Origin: Nageia nagi
Lineage: Eukaryota; Pinophyta
Length of the DNA: 64,000 nucleotides
Direction: 5' to 3'
Assembly (NCBI GenBank): GCA_050084985.1
Contig: JBITNC010000001.1
Location: 184,698,001 to 184,762,000 of the forward strand
Part shown: positions 11,091 through 20,298 of the stretch, one piece after another
Numbering within the stretch: position 1 is the stretch's first letter
Layout of the letters: each line of letters starts with the position of its first letter
Notes under the pieces: model-generated
What the model was told of the DNA's origin: nothing
What the model saw: only the letters and a program-made list of their open reading frames with translations
Database searches by the model: none
Program-made: the position numbers and the translations under genes

Positions 11091-12450
11091 CCATCTCATG
11101 AGCATGTTGTTGAAGATTTTGTTGAAGATCATTATTATGTAGCTACTTGTATCAATGTGTGTGAATGGTATCAAGATGTTTTCAATTATCTTAAAGATGG
11201 TATTTTTCCTATTTATTTTGATCATAATGCTATAATTAGACTTAAAAATATAGCTACCAAATATGTCATCATTAGTGATTTTCTATATAGAAGGTATTTT
11301 GATGGTTCTCTTCTTAGATGTTTAATGAGGCATGAAGTAGAAATGGCCCTTCATCAACCTCATGATGGTGAATGTGGTAGACACTTTAGTGCTAAATTTG
11401 TTTATCAAAATTTTCTTAGACTAGGTTGGTATTGGCCTAATATACTTTATGATTATGAATTTCATGTTAAGAAATATGAACAATATCAAAAGAATGCCAA
11501 ACTTCAAACTTCTCCTTCTCATGGCTTGCAATCTATTATATCTCCTTGGCCTTTTTCTATATGGGCACTTGATTTTATTGGTAAAGTTAACCTTGTTCCA
11601 AGATATCATGGCCATAAGTTTATCATTACAACTATATAATACTTCATAAAATGGATGGAGGCTATACCCATGAAGTATGCAAAAGGAGGTAAGATTATTG
11701 AATTTCTTGTTGAATTTATTATTTATAGATATGGTGTGCCTTCTAAATTATTCATGGATAAAGTTCCAAGATTCAAAGGTAATTAAGTTAAATAAATTTG
11801 TGATAAATATCATATTGAAAGAAAATTATTTGTACCTTATTATCCCCAAGGTAATGATCAAGCCAAAGCATCTACTAAGATCATTAAGAGGATCTTATCT
11901 AAGACTATCATAAAGCATGGTAAGGATTGGTATAAACAACTCCCTTATGCTTTGTGGAGTTATAGAACAAGTATATAGAATTTTGTTTGAGAAAACCTTT
12001 TTTCTTTAATGTATGGTTATGAACTCATAGTTTCATTCAAACTAAAAATCCCATCGCTTCATGTTTCCCTAGATGGTTTCATTCTTGATGAAGATAAAAG
12101 AAAAGCTAGATTAGCCCAACTAGAGATCCTAGATGAAAAAAGGGTTAATGCTCTAGAAAACCTCCATGTATATCATTATAGAATCTAAAAATACCATGGC
12201 AAAAAGATCAATCCTAAAGAATTCAAGGTTGGTGACCTAGTCCTCAAATAAAGCCTTGCTAACACTAAAGCTATGGAAATTGAAAAGAAAGGTAAGTTAA
12301 AATATAACTAGATAAGTCATTACATTTTCATTGCAAATTATGGAAAAAGTGTATATAAATTATCATCAATTTAAGGTAAAGAATAACATAATCCAAATAA
12401 TGTTATACATTGAAAACATTTTATGTATTATCTTTTTCATAACAAGGTAT
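11090..12450 (+). pseudogene. Ty3/gypsy integrase and C-terminal domain (element II)
   Basis: Open to 11639, it carries the zinc region with HQPHDGECGRHFSAK and the later pair KYEQYQK, where both Cys of the expected CxxC are Tyr. The core begins WALDFIGK (first catalytic Asp). Near 11755 the second Asp is kept in MDKVPRF, though the following Asn-Gly is Lys-Val. Near 11850 the Glu motif reads NDQAKAS, so the catalytic Glu has become Lys (GAA to AAA). After that come LPYALWSYRTSI, LMYGYE and the C-terminal EFKVGDLVLK. Broken by stops; dead by the Glu-to-Lys change. Confidence 0.9.
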
Positions 12451-12479
12451 GTTTCTTCATCTTTGGATACTAACCTTTA

Positions 12480-12704
12480 AGGAAAAACACGGTAATAATC
12501 GAGTGATGTCATTGTATTTTGGATGATGCTCTTGGGTCTAATTGGTGAAAAATATCCAAAATTTGATTATTTCTTCTAAATCATGGTAAAACAATGAAAA
12601 AGGTAATTGGATTCTTTACTTTCATTTCCTTTTCATAAAAAGTTACTTATCATAAATGGTGCTAGTCAAAATATATCAAATTTATTTTCATATCATTGTT
12701 CATA
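12480..12704 (+). other. 3' untranslated tail of element II
   Basis: No coding signal. It follows pol of element II and leads into the repeat unit that abuts copia element III. Confidence 0.5.
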
Positions 12705-12812
12705 TCATTGGTCACCTTTGTAAGGAAGGGGCACTCTTATAAAAAAATCAATGGAAACATGATGGCTTGGGAAATCAAGTTGGTCACTCTCATCATTGTA
12801 TGGCTTTGTAAG
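12705..12812 (+). repeat. Repeat unit flanking copia element III, left copy
   Basis: A roughly 105-bp block containing CACCTTTGTAAGGAAGG and ACATGATGGCTTGGGAAA recurs after the right LTR of element III at about 19965-20110, where the start of the unit is itself repeated twice. This is what an insertion into a pre-existing tandem repeat, here the 3' tail of element II, would leave behind. Confidence 0.7.
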
Positions 12813-13164
12813 TGTTAGAATTCATAAATGTATTATTTTTTAGTATCCAAATAAAGTAAAGTGTCTCTCATACTTAATTCATCCAAATACCAAAAAGTAT
12901 TTATAAATACCTTTTTAGTATTTAGGAATTAAATATGTACAAGTTGCTCTTTCTTAATATCATGTAAACCTTTGGTAAAAAGGTGAGTTAAAGTGAGTTA
13001 ATATGGATTATCTCCTATAAATAGAGAGCTTGGCCTTGTTGTAAAACACACTTGATGAGAGCAAAGTTATGCTCATACCTTGTAGGTTGATAGGAAGAGA
13101 GAGATATTGTAAGCATTGTAAGAACTATCTTTGAGAAGTAAAGATCTTGAGTTAGAGTGAGGTA
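12813..13164 (+). repeat. Left LTR of element III, truncated
   Basis: It starts TGTTAGAATTC and matches the right LTR to GAGTTAGAGT at about 13160. The rest of the LTR (about 140 bp in the right copy) and any tRNA-Met-type primer site are missing; a C-rich minisatellite starts at that point. Confidence 0.85.
13016..13024 (+). promoter_or_regulatory. TATA box in left LTR of element III
   Basis: TATAAATAG, after CTCC. The same site is present in the right LTR at 19645-19655 (TATAAATAAAG), so it is an ancestral LTR promoter element. Confidence 0.7.
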
Positions 13165-13420
13165 CTCTCCCTCCCTCATAGATCCCCTATACACTATTGC
13201 TCACCCAACCCTCATGGAGCCCCTATACACCATCATCATCTGACCATCCTTCATGAAGCCCCTGTACACTACCTCTCATTTGGCCCTCCCTCACAGAGCT
13301 CACTACTATTCATCCATCACTCCCTCTTGGATCCCCTACCCATCATTGCTCATTTGAACCTCACTCATAGAGCCCCTATACACCATTTATTGATCCTCTC
13401 TCTCATCAGTGGCTCCCCTC
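13163..13420 (+). repeat. C-rich minisatellite, about seven units of 34-41 bp
   Basis: The core GAGCCCCTATACAC, or a near form, occurs at 13181, 13217, 13256, 13296, 13330, 13370 and 13411, so units are 36, 39, 40, 34, 40 and 41 bp long. Between cores lie CTCATYTGACCCTCCCTCA-like bases. It is far richer in C than anything around it and begins exactly where the left LTR stops matching the right LTR. Confidence 0.85.
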
Positions 13421-14864
13421 TCCATCATATCCCTCCATCCATTACTCAAAATAATGAAAACAACTTGCTTCATCATGGCCCTAGCCCAACAACTATTAAA
13501 AATTTCTTTTTTTCCCAAAACTGCTTTGCATGCTTCAAATCCAACTTGGAAAACTTTGTTTAAAGTGACTTTACATGTGTGGTACTAAGTTGCTTTTTTT
13601 TTTCAAAGTTATTAGAGTTAGTAGAATAGTACATGTTCTTAATTATTTTCATATATGGTGGATGAGGGCACAAATGCCTCTTACTTTGAATTTAATTATA
13701 ACAATAATTTATTTTATTATTTACATTATTTAAGTTTTTTTTGAAATGGAAGAAATTTATTTAAAATTATCCTTTTTTAATTTTTTCTTTTTTTTAAGGT
13801 GGAGTTTAATTGAAAAAGGGGCTATCCTTCCTTATAATAAAAGAAGGATTTCTTAATTATATTTTAACTTAAAAAAATGGGGGTGATTTGTTAAGTTTTT
13901 TTTTTTATAAAAAAGGGGGAGAAGATTTTTTTTTTTCTTTTCTTAAAAAAATGTTACTCCTCTTTGATCTAACCTTTTGTTTTGGAAAATGGAAATAGTC
14001 TTTTAATGATGTCTTCCAAGCATAGAAAAGTAAGGAGCCCTATTGTAAAAATGGATACAATCAAGAAGAAGAAGATCAAACTTTGGAAGAAAGCAAAGAG
14101 AAGAGAATATGAATACAAAATGCAAAAATAGATAATCTTTGGGAGATAAAGGGATGACATCATTGCTTATATGCTTCAATTTCAAACTTGCTATACAATG
14201 GTCTCTAATGCTTTTATTTCTAAGGAAATGACTCTTTCTCTTGAACTAAATCTTCCTTAAAGCAAGTTGGTGTTAATTGACCTTGCTTTTATAAGTGGCT
14301 AAGATTTTTATTGATATTGAGCATGTTGAAAAATGTCTAGAGCCTTGTTTTTGTAAAAAAACCAAAGCTAAGAAAAACTACTAACCCCTTGTTGTGTGTG
14401 GTTACTTTTTTTTGTATTATTAAATCAATAATCAAATGCTCAAATTAATTCAATTGAAGAATATGCACTAACCTCAAATACTAACTACAAACACTAACAT
14501 CAAAAACTACAATTGTAGATTAGGTTTACTAACATTCACCTACTTAAAGGTTGAACAAGCAAACTAATATGAATTACAATCTTCTAACACTAACCTACAA
14601 CTTATTAACTAAAAATTACTAAACCAATAAAGCTACTAACCTACAACTTATCAATTTTTGCAAATTTACACAAGTTTCTTTCAATTGCAATGAATTAAAC
14701 ATGATTAAGTTACTTGCAATTATTGTGATAATTGGTTAAATGCTTTATGGTTAGTAAAATATTTGTTGGTTTCATTATTATTACTACTTAGAAATTATAA
14801 TTATGTTTAAAAAATCATATATTGATGCTTCTTATGCCTTAATAAATTAACCCTTTTTGTAGAA
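13421..14864 (+). other. Leader region of copia element III
   Basis: No domain could be read. It holds long T and A runs (about 13590-13960) and a loose repeat of CTAACCTACAACTTA at about 14587 and 14637. The copia primer site expected at its start was not found. Confidence 0.5.
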
Positions 14865-15735
14865 ATGGAAGAGTCCTTTGTACCTAAGCACATCTTTGAT
14901 GGTTCCAATTATGTTATTTGGGAACCAAGGATGAAAACAAAGATTCAAGAATGCAAACTCTAGCAAATAGTGAGTGAAAATCAATTCACTCCAATAGAAG
15001 CTAAAGTATTGGAGGTCTATAATAATATAAATGAGTTGTTAATTTCTATAATCTTTAGGGTAGTTTCATATGAAGTTCTTCTCATGATTTTGATCTCAAC
15101 ATTCATTAAAGAAGCTTGGGATAGGCTTAAGAAGATCTACTTTGGGTCTAATTTTTCAAGAAGATTTACCATAATTAAAAAACTCTTGCAATCTTGTAAA
15201 GAGGATGATGAAGGTGTAGAAATCTATTTGAATAATATTGTTGATCTTAGGACACAACTTGTGAGTTGTGGGTGTAATTGGATCAATGATGAATTTATAG
15301 TGTTCATCATGTTACAAAGCCTCTCAACCAAGTTTACTTACTTAGTGATTGTTATTGATACTAGGCTTGATGATGAAGAGGAGGTATTCTCTCTTGAGCA
15401 TATTTCTAGACTCCTCTTAAAGCATGAAGAAACCATCAACAAGAAGGTGTTGATTTCTTATCCAAAGGAGCACAATGTTGCTTTAGGTGCAAATAAGTCA
15501 ACTCACTTCAAGAAGAAGTTCAAAAATCATAAGAAGATTCCTCATGCTCATCCTAAGATAAATATAAAGAAGTATGACAATAATCATCATGATCACAAAG
15601 GAAAATCTAACAAACCTCATGTGCCTAAGGAGATGGAAATTGTAACTATTGTAGTATCTATGGTCACAAAAAGAATCATTACTTCAAGAAAAAAATTGAG
15701 AAATATGGAAATGGAAAAGTTAACATGAACAAATT
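14865..15735 (+). pseudogene. Ty1/copia gag (element III)
   Basis: ATG at 14865 (MEESFVPKHIFDGSNYVIW) fits the usual copia gag start with the FDGxNYxxW motif; an in-frame TAG follows after 33 codons and the frame reopens to 15728. It contains the UBN2-type capsid core, with AWDRLKKIYFG, then EIYLNNIVDLRTQL, then LSTKFTYLVIVIDTR and LEHISRLLLKHEE. A Lys/His-rich tail leads to a CCHC zinc knuckle near 15630-15690, readable only in another frame; its last Cys reads Tyr. So there is one premature stop and one frameshift. Confidence 0.9.
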
Positions 15736-16060
15736 CAAAGGAAAGAAGAACAATAAAGGTGTTCATGTTTGTGATTTTTATTCCAAGTCTCATACTTTTA
15801 CAAATGATTGGGTTGTAGATTTAGGTTGCACTAATCATATGAGCTTTGAAAGGAATAAGTTTGAAAACTTTAAAAAATATAGGAAGGATGGAGTAGTAAT
15901 AGGTGATAACTCAATTATTTAAGTTGAAGGAATAGGAAGCATCTTGATGCATGGGAAGGTGATTGAAAATGTGCTCTTTGTGCCTAAGTTAGGAATGAAC
16001 CTTTTATCAATTATTCAAATTACAAGAAAGGATATACATTTGAGTTCACCTTAAACTCTT
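15725..16060 (+). pseudogene. Ty1/copia protease (element III)
   Basis: The frame from 15725 reads WVVDLGCTNHMSFERNKF: the copia active site Asp-Ser-Gly is Asp-Leu-Gly (TCA to TTA). It continues with VVIGDNSII, a stop, then GIGSILMHGKVIENVLFVPK and MNLLSI, the normal C-terminal half of the domain. Only the one stop at 15920 breaks this part. It separates gag from integrase. Confidence 0.9.
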
Positions 16061-16179
16061 AGGCTTTAAAGAAAGGGTTTGAAATATTGATAAAAGGATT
16101 AGTTAAGAATGGCCTTTACATAATTTATAAAGTGCCTTCTAAGTTGTGCCTTACCTCAAATGTTTGTTATAAAGGAAAC

Positions 16180-16960
16180 CTTTTGCATCAATGTGTAGGC
16201 CACCTAAACCATAAGAGTATTCAATGATCAAGATCTTGTGAAAGGATTTATTTATATTTCACCCTCCATTGCCCTTTGTGAAAATTACATCTTAGGGAAG
16301 ATGAAAAAGAAAAAATTTCAAAAAGACAAGGCAACTAGGGTATCTTAACCTCTCCAATTAATTCATTCAGATTTGATGGGTCCTTTTCAAACTAAGTCTC
16401 TTGAAGAAACATATTATGTCCTTACTTTTATTATGACTTTAGTAGGATGAATTTTGGGTATATACTAGAGCATAAAGATCAAACATTTGATATGTTCAAA
16501 GATTTCATGGCCTTAATTGAAAATCAATCCAATCTAAGTTCAATATGCTAAGGTCAGATAATGGAGGTGAATATGTAAGTAATGAGTTCAATGAATTTTG
16601 TGCAAAGCATGGGATCAAAAGGTAGTTTACTATCCCTTATACTTCATAACAAAATGATGTTGCAAAGAGAAAGAACATGATCATTATGGATATGGCTAGA
16701 TGCATGATAGGAAATATTCCTATGTTTTTATGGGGTGAAGCTATGGGCACTGCTATCTAAACCTTGAATAGGTGTCCCATAAAAGCAATTGAAGGAAAAA
16801 CTCCATATGAGGCATGGACATGAAAGAAACCTAATATCTCACATTTAAGGGTCTTTTATGTGAACCATTTTCCTTCATAGTTTCTAAGAAAAGGAATAAG
16901 TTAGATAATAAGTTAGAAAAATGCATCTTTATGGGATATGACAATCAACATAGAGGGTAT
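16180..16960 (+). pseudogene. Ty1/copia integrase (element III)
   Basis: Pieces in three frames give the zinc region (LLHQCVGHLNHKS near 16180), the first catalytic Asp in IHSDLMGPF (about 16360), the second in RSDNGGEYV (about 16552) and the Glu motif near 16650, which reads QNDVAKRKN. The Glu is therefore Lys and the preceding Gly is Asp, both G-to-A changes. After that come MDMARCM and the C-terminal FMGYDNQHRGYRLYCPST region. Many stops. Inactive by the Glu-to-Lys change. Confidence 0.9.
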
Positions 16961-17047
16961 AGGCTCTACTGTCCTTCAACAAAAATAATTTTCATTTACA
17001 AGGATGCCAAATTCAATGAGGTTCCTATTGGATATTTTTCAAGTTAA

Positions 17048-17985
17048 GTGATTAAAGAGTCTTCAAAAATTCCTAAGTGGTTAGATATCTCTTTACATAA
17101 GTTGCCTCAAGAACAAAATTCTCCAACTCAGAGGATAACTAGAAGCATGACTTTGAATAAGTCTCTCCTTACTAAAATCAATAATCATAATGAGCCTTCA
17201 ACCTTTAATGAGATGTCTAAACATACTTGTTGGATGGATGCCATGAAGTTGGAATACAAGTTACTTATGAAAAATTTAACTTGGTACTTAGTTCCGAGTT
17301 CATCTTCAAATTATGTAATTGGAAACAAGTGGATCTATATGATCAAGTACAATTCAAAGGGTGAAATTGAGAAATATAAGGCAAGGTTGGTTGCTAAGTG
17401 TTTCACTTAAAAGTATGGAATTGATTATGAGGAAACCTTTGCATGAGTAGCAAACATGGCTATAGTTAGATTAATTCTTACTCTTTCAATAGCTCAAGGT
17501 TGAAAGGTACTTCAACTTGATGTAAAAAGTGTATTTCTAAATGGTGATTTAGATGTTGAAATATTTATGACTCAACCAAAATGGTTTATTATGCAAGGAA
17601 AAGAGTCCCATGTGTGCAAGATAAAGAAGTATTTATATGGACTTAAATAAGCACCAAGAGCATGGTACAAGAAGAATTTAAGGTATTTTGAGACTCTTGG
17701 GTTCACTAAATGCTACTTAGATTAAGATATTTATGTACTCAATGAAGGAAAGGACTTGATATTAATTCTCCTCTATGTGTATGACATTTTGATCATGGGG
17801 AATAATATGATGATCATAAATGAGTGCATAACCAAACTTAAGTATAATATGAAATTATTTATCTTGGTCTCTTACACTACTACCTTGGTATGCAAATGCA
17901 CCAATGTAATTATTGTACCTACATAAGTCAATCCAATTATATTTTAGATATTTTATAGAAATTTAGAGTGGAATAATGTAAGCTT
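17048..17985 (+). pseudogene. Ty1/copia reverse transcriptase (element III)
   Basis: 17048-17410 reads CWMDAMKLEYKLLMKNLTW and VIGNKWIYMIKYN, the fingers of copia RT. After a TAA at a Gln position follow KYGIDYEETFA, LQLDVKSVFLNGDLDVEI, KYLYGLK and WYKK. The catalytic Tyr-Val-Asp-Asp at about 17778 reads LLYVYDILIMG, so the first Asp is Tyr. Frames break again at about 17860 before the last part (a GMQ-like stretch). Domain certain; inactive. Confidence 0.93.
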
Positions 17986-18480
17986 GTGGCTATTCCCATT
18001 TCTCCTAAAATCAAGCTCAATACTAGCTCAAACTTTCAAATGATAGATGATACAAAATATAGGCAACTTATTGGTAGTCTTCTTTATTTGACTATCTCTA
18101 GTCCACATATTTACTTTGTATTAAATCTGATAGCAAGGTTTATGCACAAGCCTTACATTGAGCATCTTCATGTTGCTAAGAAAATTTTGAGGTATATTAT
18201 GAGCAGAAAGGATCTTGCCCTTAAGTTTTCCAAGTTGCCTTCTTTTGTTCTTTCGAGGTTCTCTAGTTATGACTATGATGGTGATAGAGATGATAGAAAA
18301 TCCACTTCTACCTTTGTGTTTCATATTGGATCATGTGCTATCTCTTGGTCTTCTAATAAGCAACCTATAGTCACTTTATCTACCATAGAAGTAGAATATA
18401 GAGCTATGACTGTTTCAGCCTAGGAAGTGATTTGGCTTAGGCATATTCTAAAAGAAATTGGATATGAGCAGGTTGTCCCA
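17986..18480 (+). pseudogene. Ty1/copia RNase H (element III)
   Basis: Open from 17986 to 18423: YRQLIGSLLYLTISSPHIYF, KPYIEHLHVAKKILRYI, then YDGDRDDRKST and ISWSSNKQPIVTLSTIEVEYRAM. The usual TEAEY helix reads IEVEY. A stop at 18421 replaces a Gln or Trp before EVIWLRHIL. This is the best preserved domain of the element. Confidence 0.93.
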
Positions 18481-18717
18481 TCCTTGATATCTTTAGATAA
18501 TCAATCAGCCATTACTTTAGCTAAGAACCATGTGTTCCATTAGAGAAAAAAGCAATTATAAATCCAAGTGCACTTCATCAGGGAGAAAGTTATGGATGCC
18601 ACCTTGTAGCTTTAGTATTTTCCTCAAATAAAAACTCTACTAATTTGTTCACCAAGCCCCTTTCTAAAACTCAATTCTGCAAGCTTCAAGGGTCTCTCGA
18701 GCTAGTGAAGTTTCCCT

Positions 18718-18730
18718 CAAGGGGGAGTGG
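18718..18730 (+). promoter_or_regulatory. Copia-type polypurine tract (element III)
   Basis: CAAGGGGGAGTGG, the classic copia plus-strand primer sequence. It is unusually far (about 710 bp) from the right LTR, which has its own purine run AAGAGAGAG at its border, so this may be an internal polypurine tract or the relic of an older LTR border. Confidence 0.65.
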
Positions 18731-19441
18731 AGTTTGAATTCTTATTGAATTCATTTTTTTTGTGATAACAACTACACTCTTATGAGGATGATTGGGCTAT
18801 ATAATGTTGATATTTGTGTACACTTTATTTTTGGGGTTTTCCATGTGTGAGGAACTAGTATGTGCATGTTGGCATTGTTTAGTTATCCACATGAGATGAA
18901 CTTATTTATATACTTCTTGCATTGTTTATTTATCCATATGTGAGGAACTTTTATGTGCATTATTAGATGTATATCCTATTTTTTTATCATGATGATCAAC
19001 ACATGTGTATCTTATATAGTAGGTGACTATGAGTTTATTTGGCATATTTGTGATAAATTATAGTGCACCATTTGATCAATTATGGATGGTGTTATGAATA
19101 TATGATGCATATAACTAATCTTGTATGAGTTTCTTATAGATTTTAGGTTTCTTCTTGAGATTGCAAGTTACTTACTTCATGTATACAGGCTTATGGAGGC
19201 TCATCTTGTCAACCTCTTGTTGAAGATTAATTCTAGAAATTTGAAACCATCTATGGTTGATGGATATTGTATTGTAAACCATTTGTTAAAATGGTTAAGT
19301 ATTTGAGCCTTACCTAAGATCTATTACTTCTCAAGATGTGCAGTTTTTATCTTTGATTGTATCTATTATGGAGGATAACTCTCTTACCATCTTCTCTCAC
19401 TATATATTATTTTCTCCACCTAATATTGCATTAAGAGAGAG
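18731..19441 (+). other. Long 3' untranslated region of element III
   Basis: No ORF of note. The segment from about 19310 to 19440 (GTATCTATTATGGAGGATAA and ensuing bases) resembles the sequence beside the 3' LTR of element IV and of the non-autonomous elements, all on the minus strand there, which marks a shared family 3' region. Confidence 0.6.
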
Positions 19442-19932
19442 TATTAGAATTCCTAATGTATTATTTTTTAGTATCCAAATAAAATAAAGTGTCTCTCATA
19501 ATTAATTCATCCAAATACAAAAAAGTATTTATAAATACCTTTTTAGTATTTAAGAATTAAATATGTACAACTTGACCCTTCTTAACCTCATGCAAACCTT
19601 TTGTAAAAAGGTGATTTAAATTGAGTTAATATGGATTTCTCTCCTATAAATAAAGAGATTGGCCTTATTGTAAAATACAACTGATGAGAGCAAAATTATG
19701 CTCATGCCTTGTAGGTTGATAGGAAGAGAGAGAGGTTGTAAGCATTTTAAGAACTATATTTGAGAAGTAAAGATATTGAGTTATAGTGGAGTACTTTCAC
19801 ATTGAGAGGAAACACTATACATGATTATCTATCTCTTGTGTGTGATTGAGTGTTTCTATTTTGTGTTGTTATTTTGAAGTAACGAGAACACTCCAAGGTG
19901 ATATTGGGTGCAAAATTTTCTTCTCTTTCACT
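19442..19932 (+). repeat. Right LTR of element III
   Basis: Starts TATTAGAATTC (TG changed to TA) directly after AAGAGAGAG and includes a TATA box at 19645. The end is set tentatively at CTTTCA near 19930, because similarity to the left LTR is lost beyond about 19790. Confidence 0.75.
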
Positions 19933-20110
19933 AAAGAAGTGCCAATATTATCATTTGACACCTTTGTAAGGAAGGTTCAATATTATCATTTGGATCCTTT
20001 GTAAGTAAGGGTCACCCATATCAAAAATCCATAGCAACATGATGGCTTGGGAAACTAAGCTGATCAATTGAAGTTGGTTATTCATCTTCATAACTCTTGG
20101 TGGGTAAGTC
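19933..20110 (+). repeat. Repeat unit flanking copia element III, right copies
   Basis: Two short copies of ATTATCATTTG-CCTTTGTAAG and one ACATGATGGCTTGGGAAA; homologous to 12705-12812. It belongs to the interrupted 3' tail of gypsy element II. Confidence 0.65.
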
Positions 20111-20287
20111 ACCAATAACAAGTTTGATTTCTTACCACTTACATACTTCCCATATTATGATGTTTAATGTTTATATTTGATATATCTTGTGCAAAAAAAC
20201 ATTTATTGTTTGAGCTCTTTTCAAGTTCCTTTATCTTTACCTTGAATTGCTTCTATGATGAGAGGTCCATCATGTCACAACCAAGTC

Positions 20288-20298
20288 AAAGAGGGGAT
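20288..20298 (+). promoter_or_regulatory. Candidate polypurine tract of gypsy element II
   Basis: CAAAGAGGGGA, followed by TATAATATAAG, which could be the start of a 3' LTR with TG decayed to TA. No matching 5' LTR was recognised in the window, so this is a positional guess. Confidence 0.4.

Larger units (their letters stand above)
7430..12480 (+). mobile_element. Ty3/gypsy (Tat-type) element II, pol region
   Basis: The plus strand shows protease, a long linker, RT, gypsy RNase H, a second RNase H and integrase in that order, followed by the C-terminal part of pol to about 12450. The second RNase H between RNase H and integrase is the usual Tat arrangement. Gag and the 5' LTR are not recognisable, so the element is probably 5'-truncated. 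The 3' untranslated tail appears to be split by copia element III (12813-19932) and to resume at about 19965, ending at a polypurine tract at 20288-20298. Frames contain many TAG/TAA stops at expected Gln codons. Confidence 0.88.
12813..19932 (+). mobile_element. Ty1/copia element III
   Basis: A left LTR begins with TGTTAGAATTC at 12813 and a right LTR begins with TATTAGAATTC at 19442; by eye about nine in ten bases match over the first 350. Between them the plus strand reads gag, protease, integrase, RT and RNase H, the copia order (integrase before RT). A copia-like CAAGGGGGAG tract follows the RNase H, but the right LTR starts only about 710 bp later, directly after AAGAGAGAG. The left LTR loses similarity at about 13164. 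Target duplication is uncertain: TTTGTAAG precedes the left LTR and occurs just after the right one, but it also belongs to the surrounding repeat. Confidence 0.9.

Noticed and set aside
10884-11225. Minus-strand open frame of 113 codons
   Set aside because: Antisense to the well-matched RNase H and integrase of element II on the plus strand.
12808-12812. GTAAG as target duplication of copia element III
   Set aside because: The match on the right side lies within the surrounding tandem repeat and not exactly at an LTR end.
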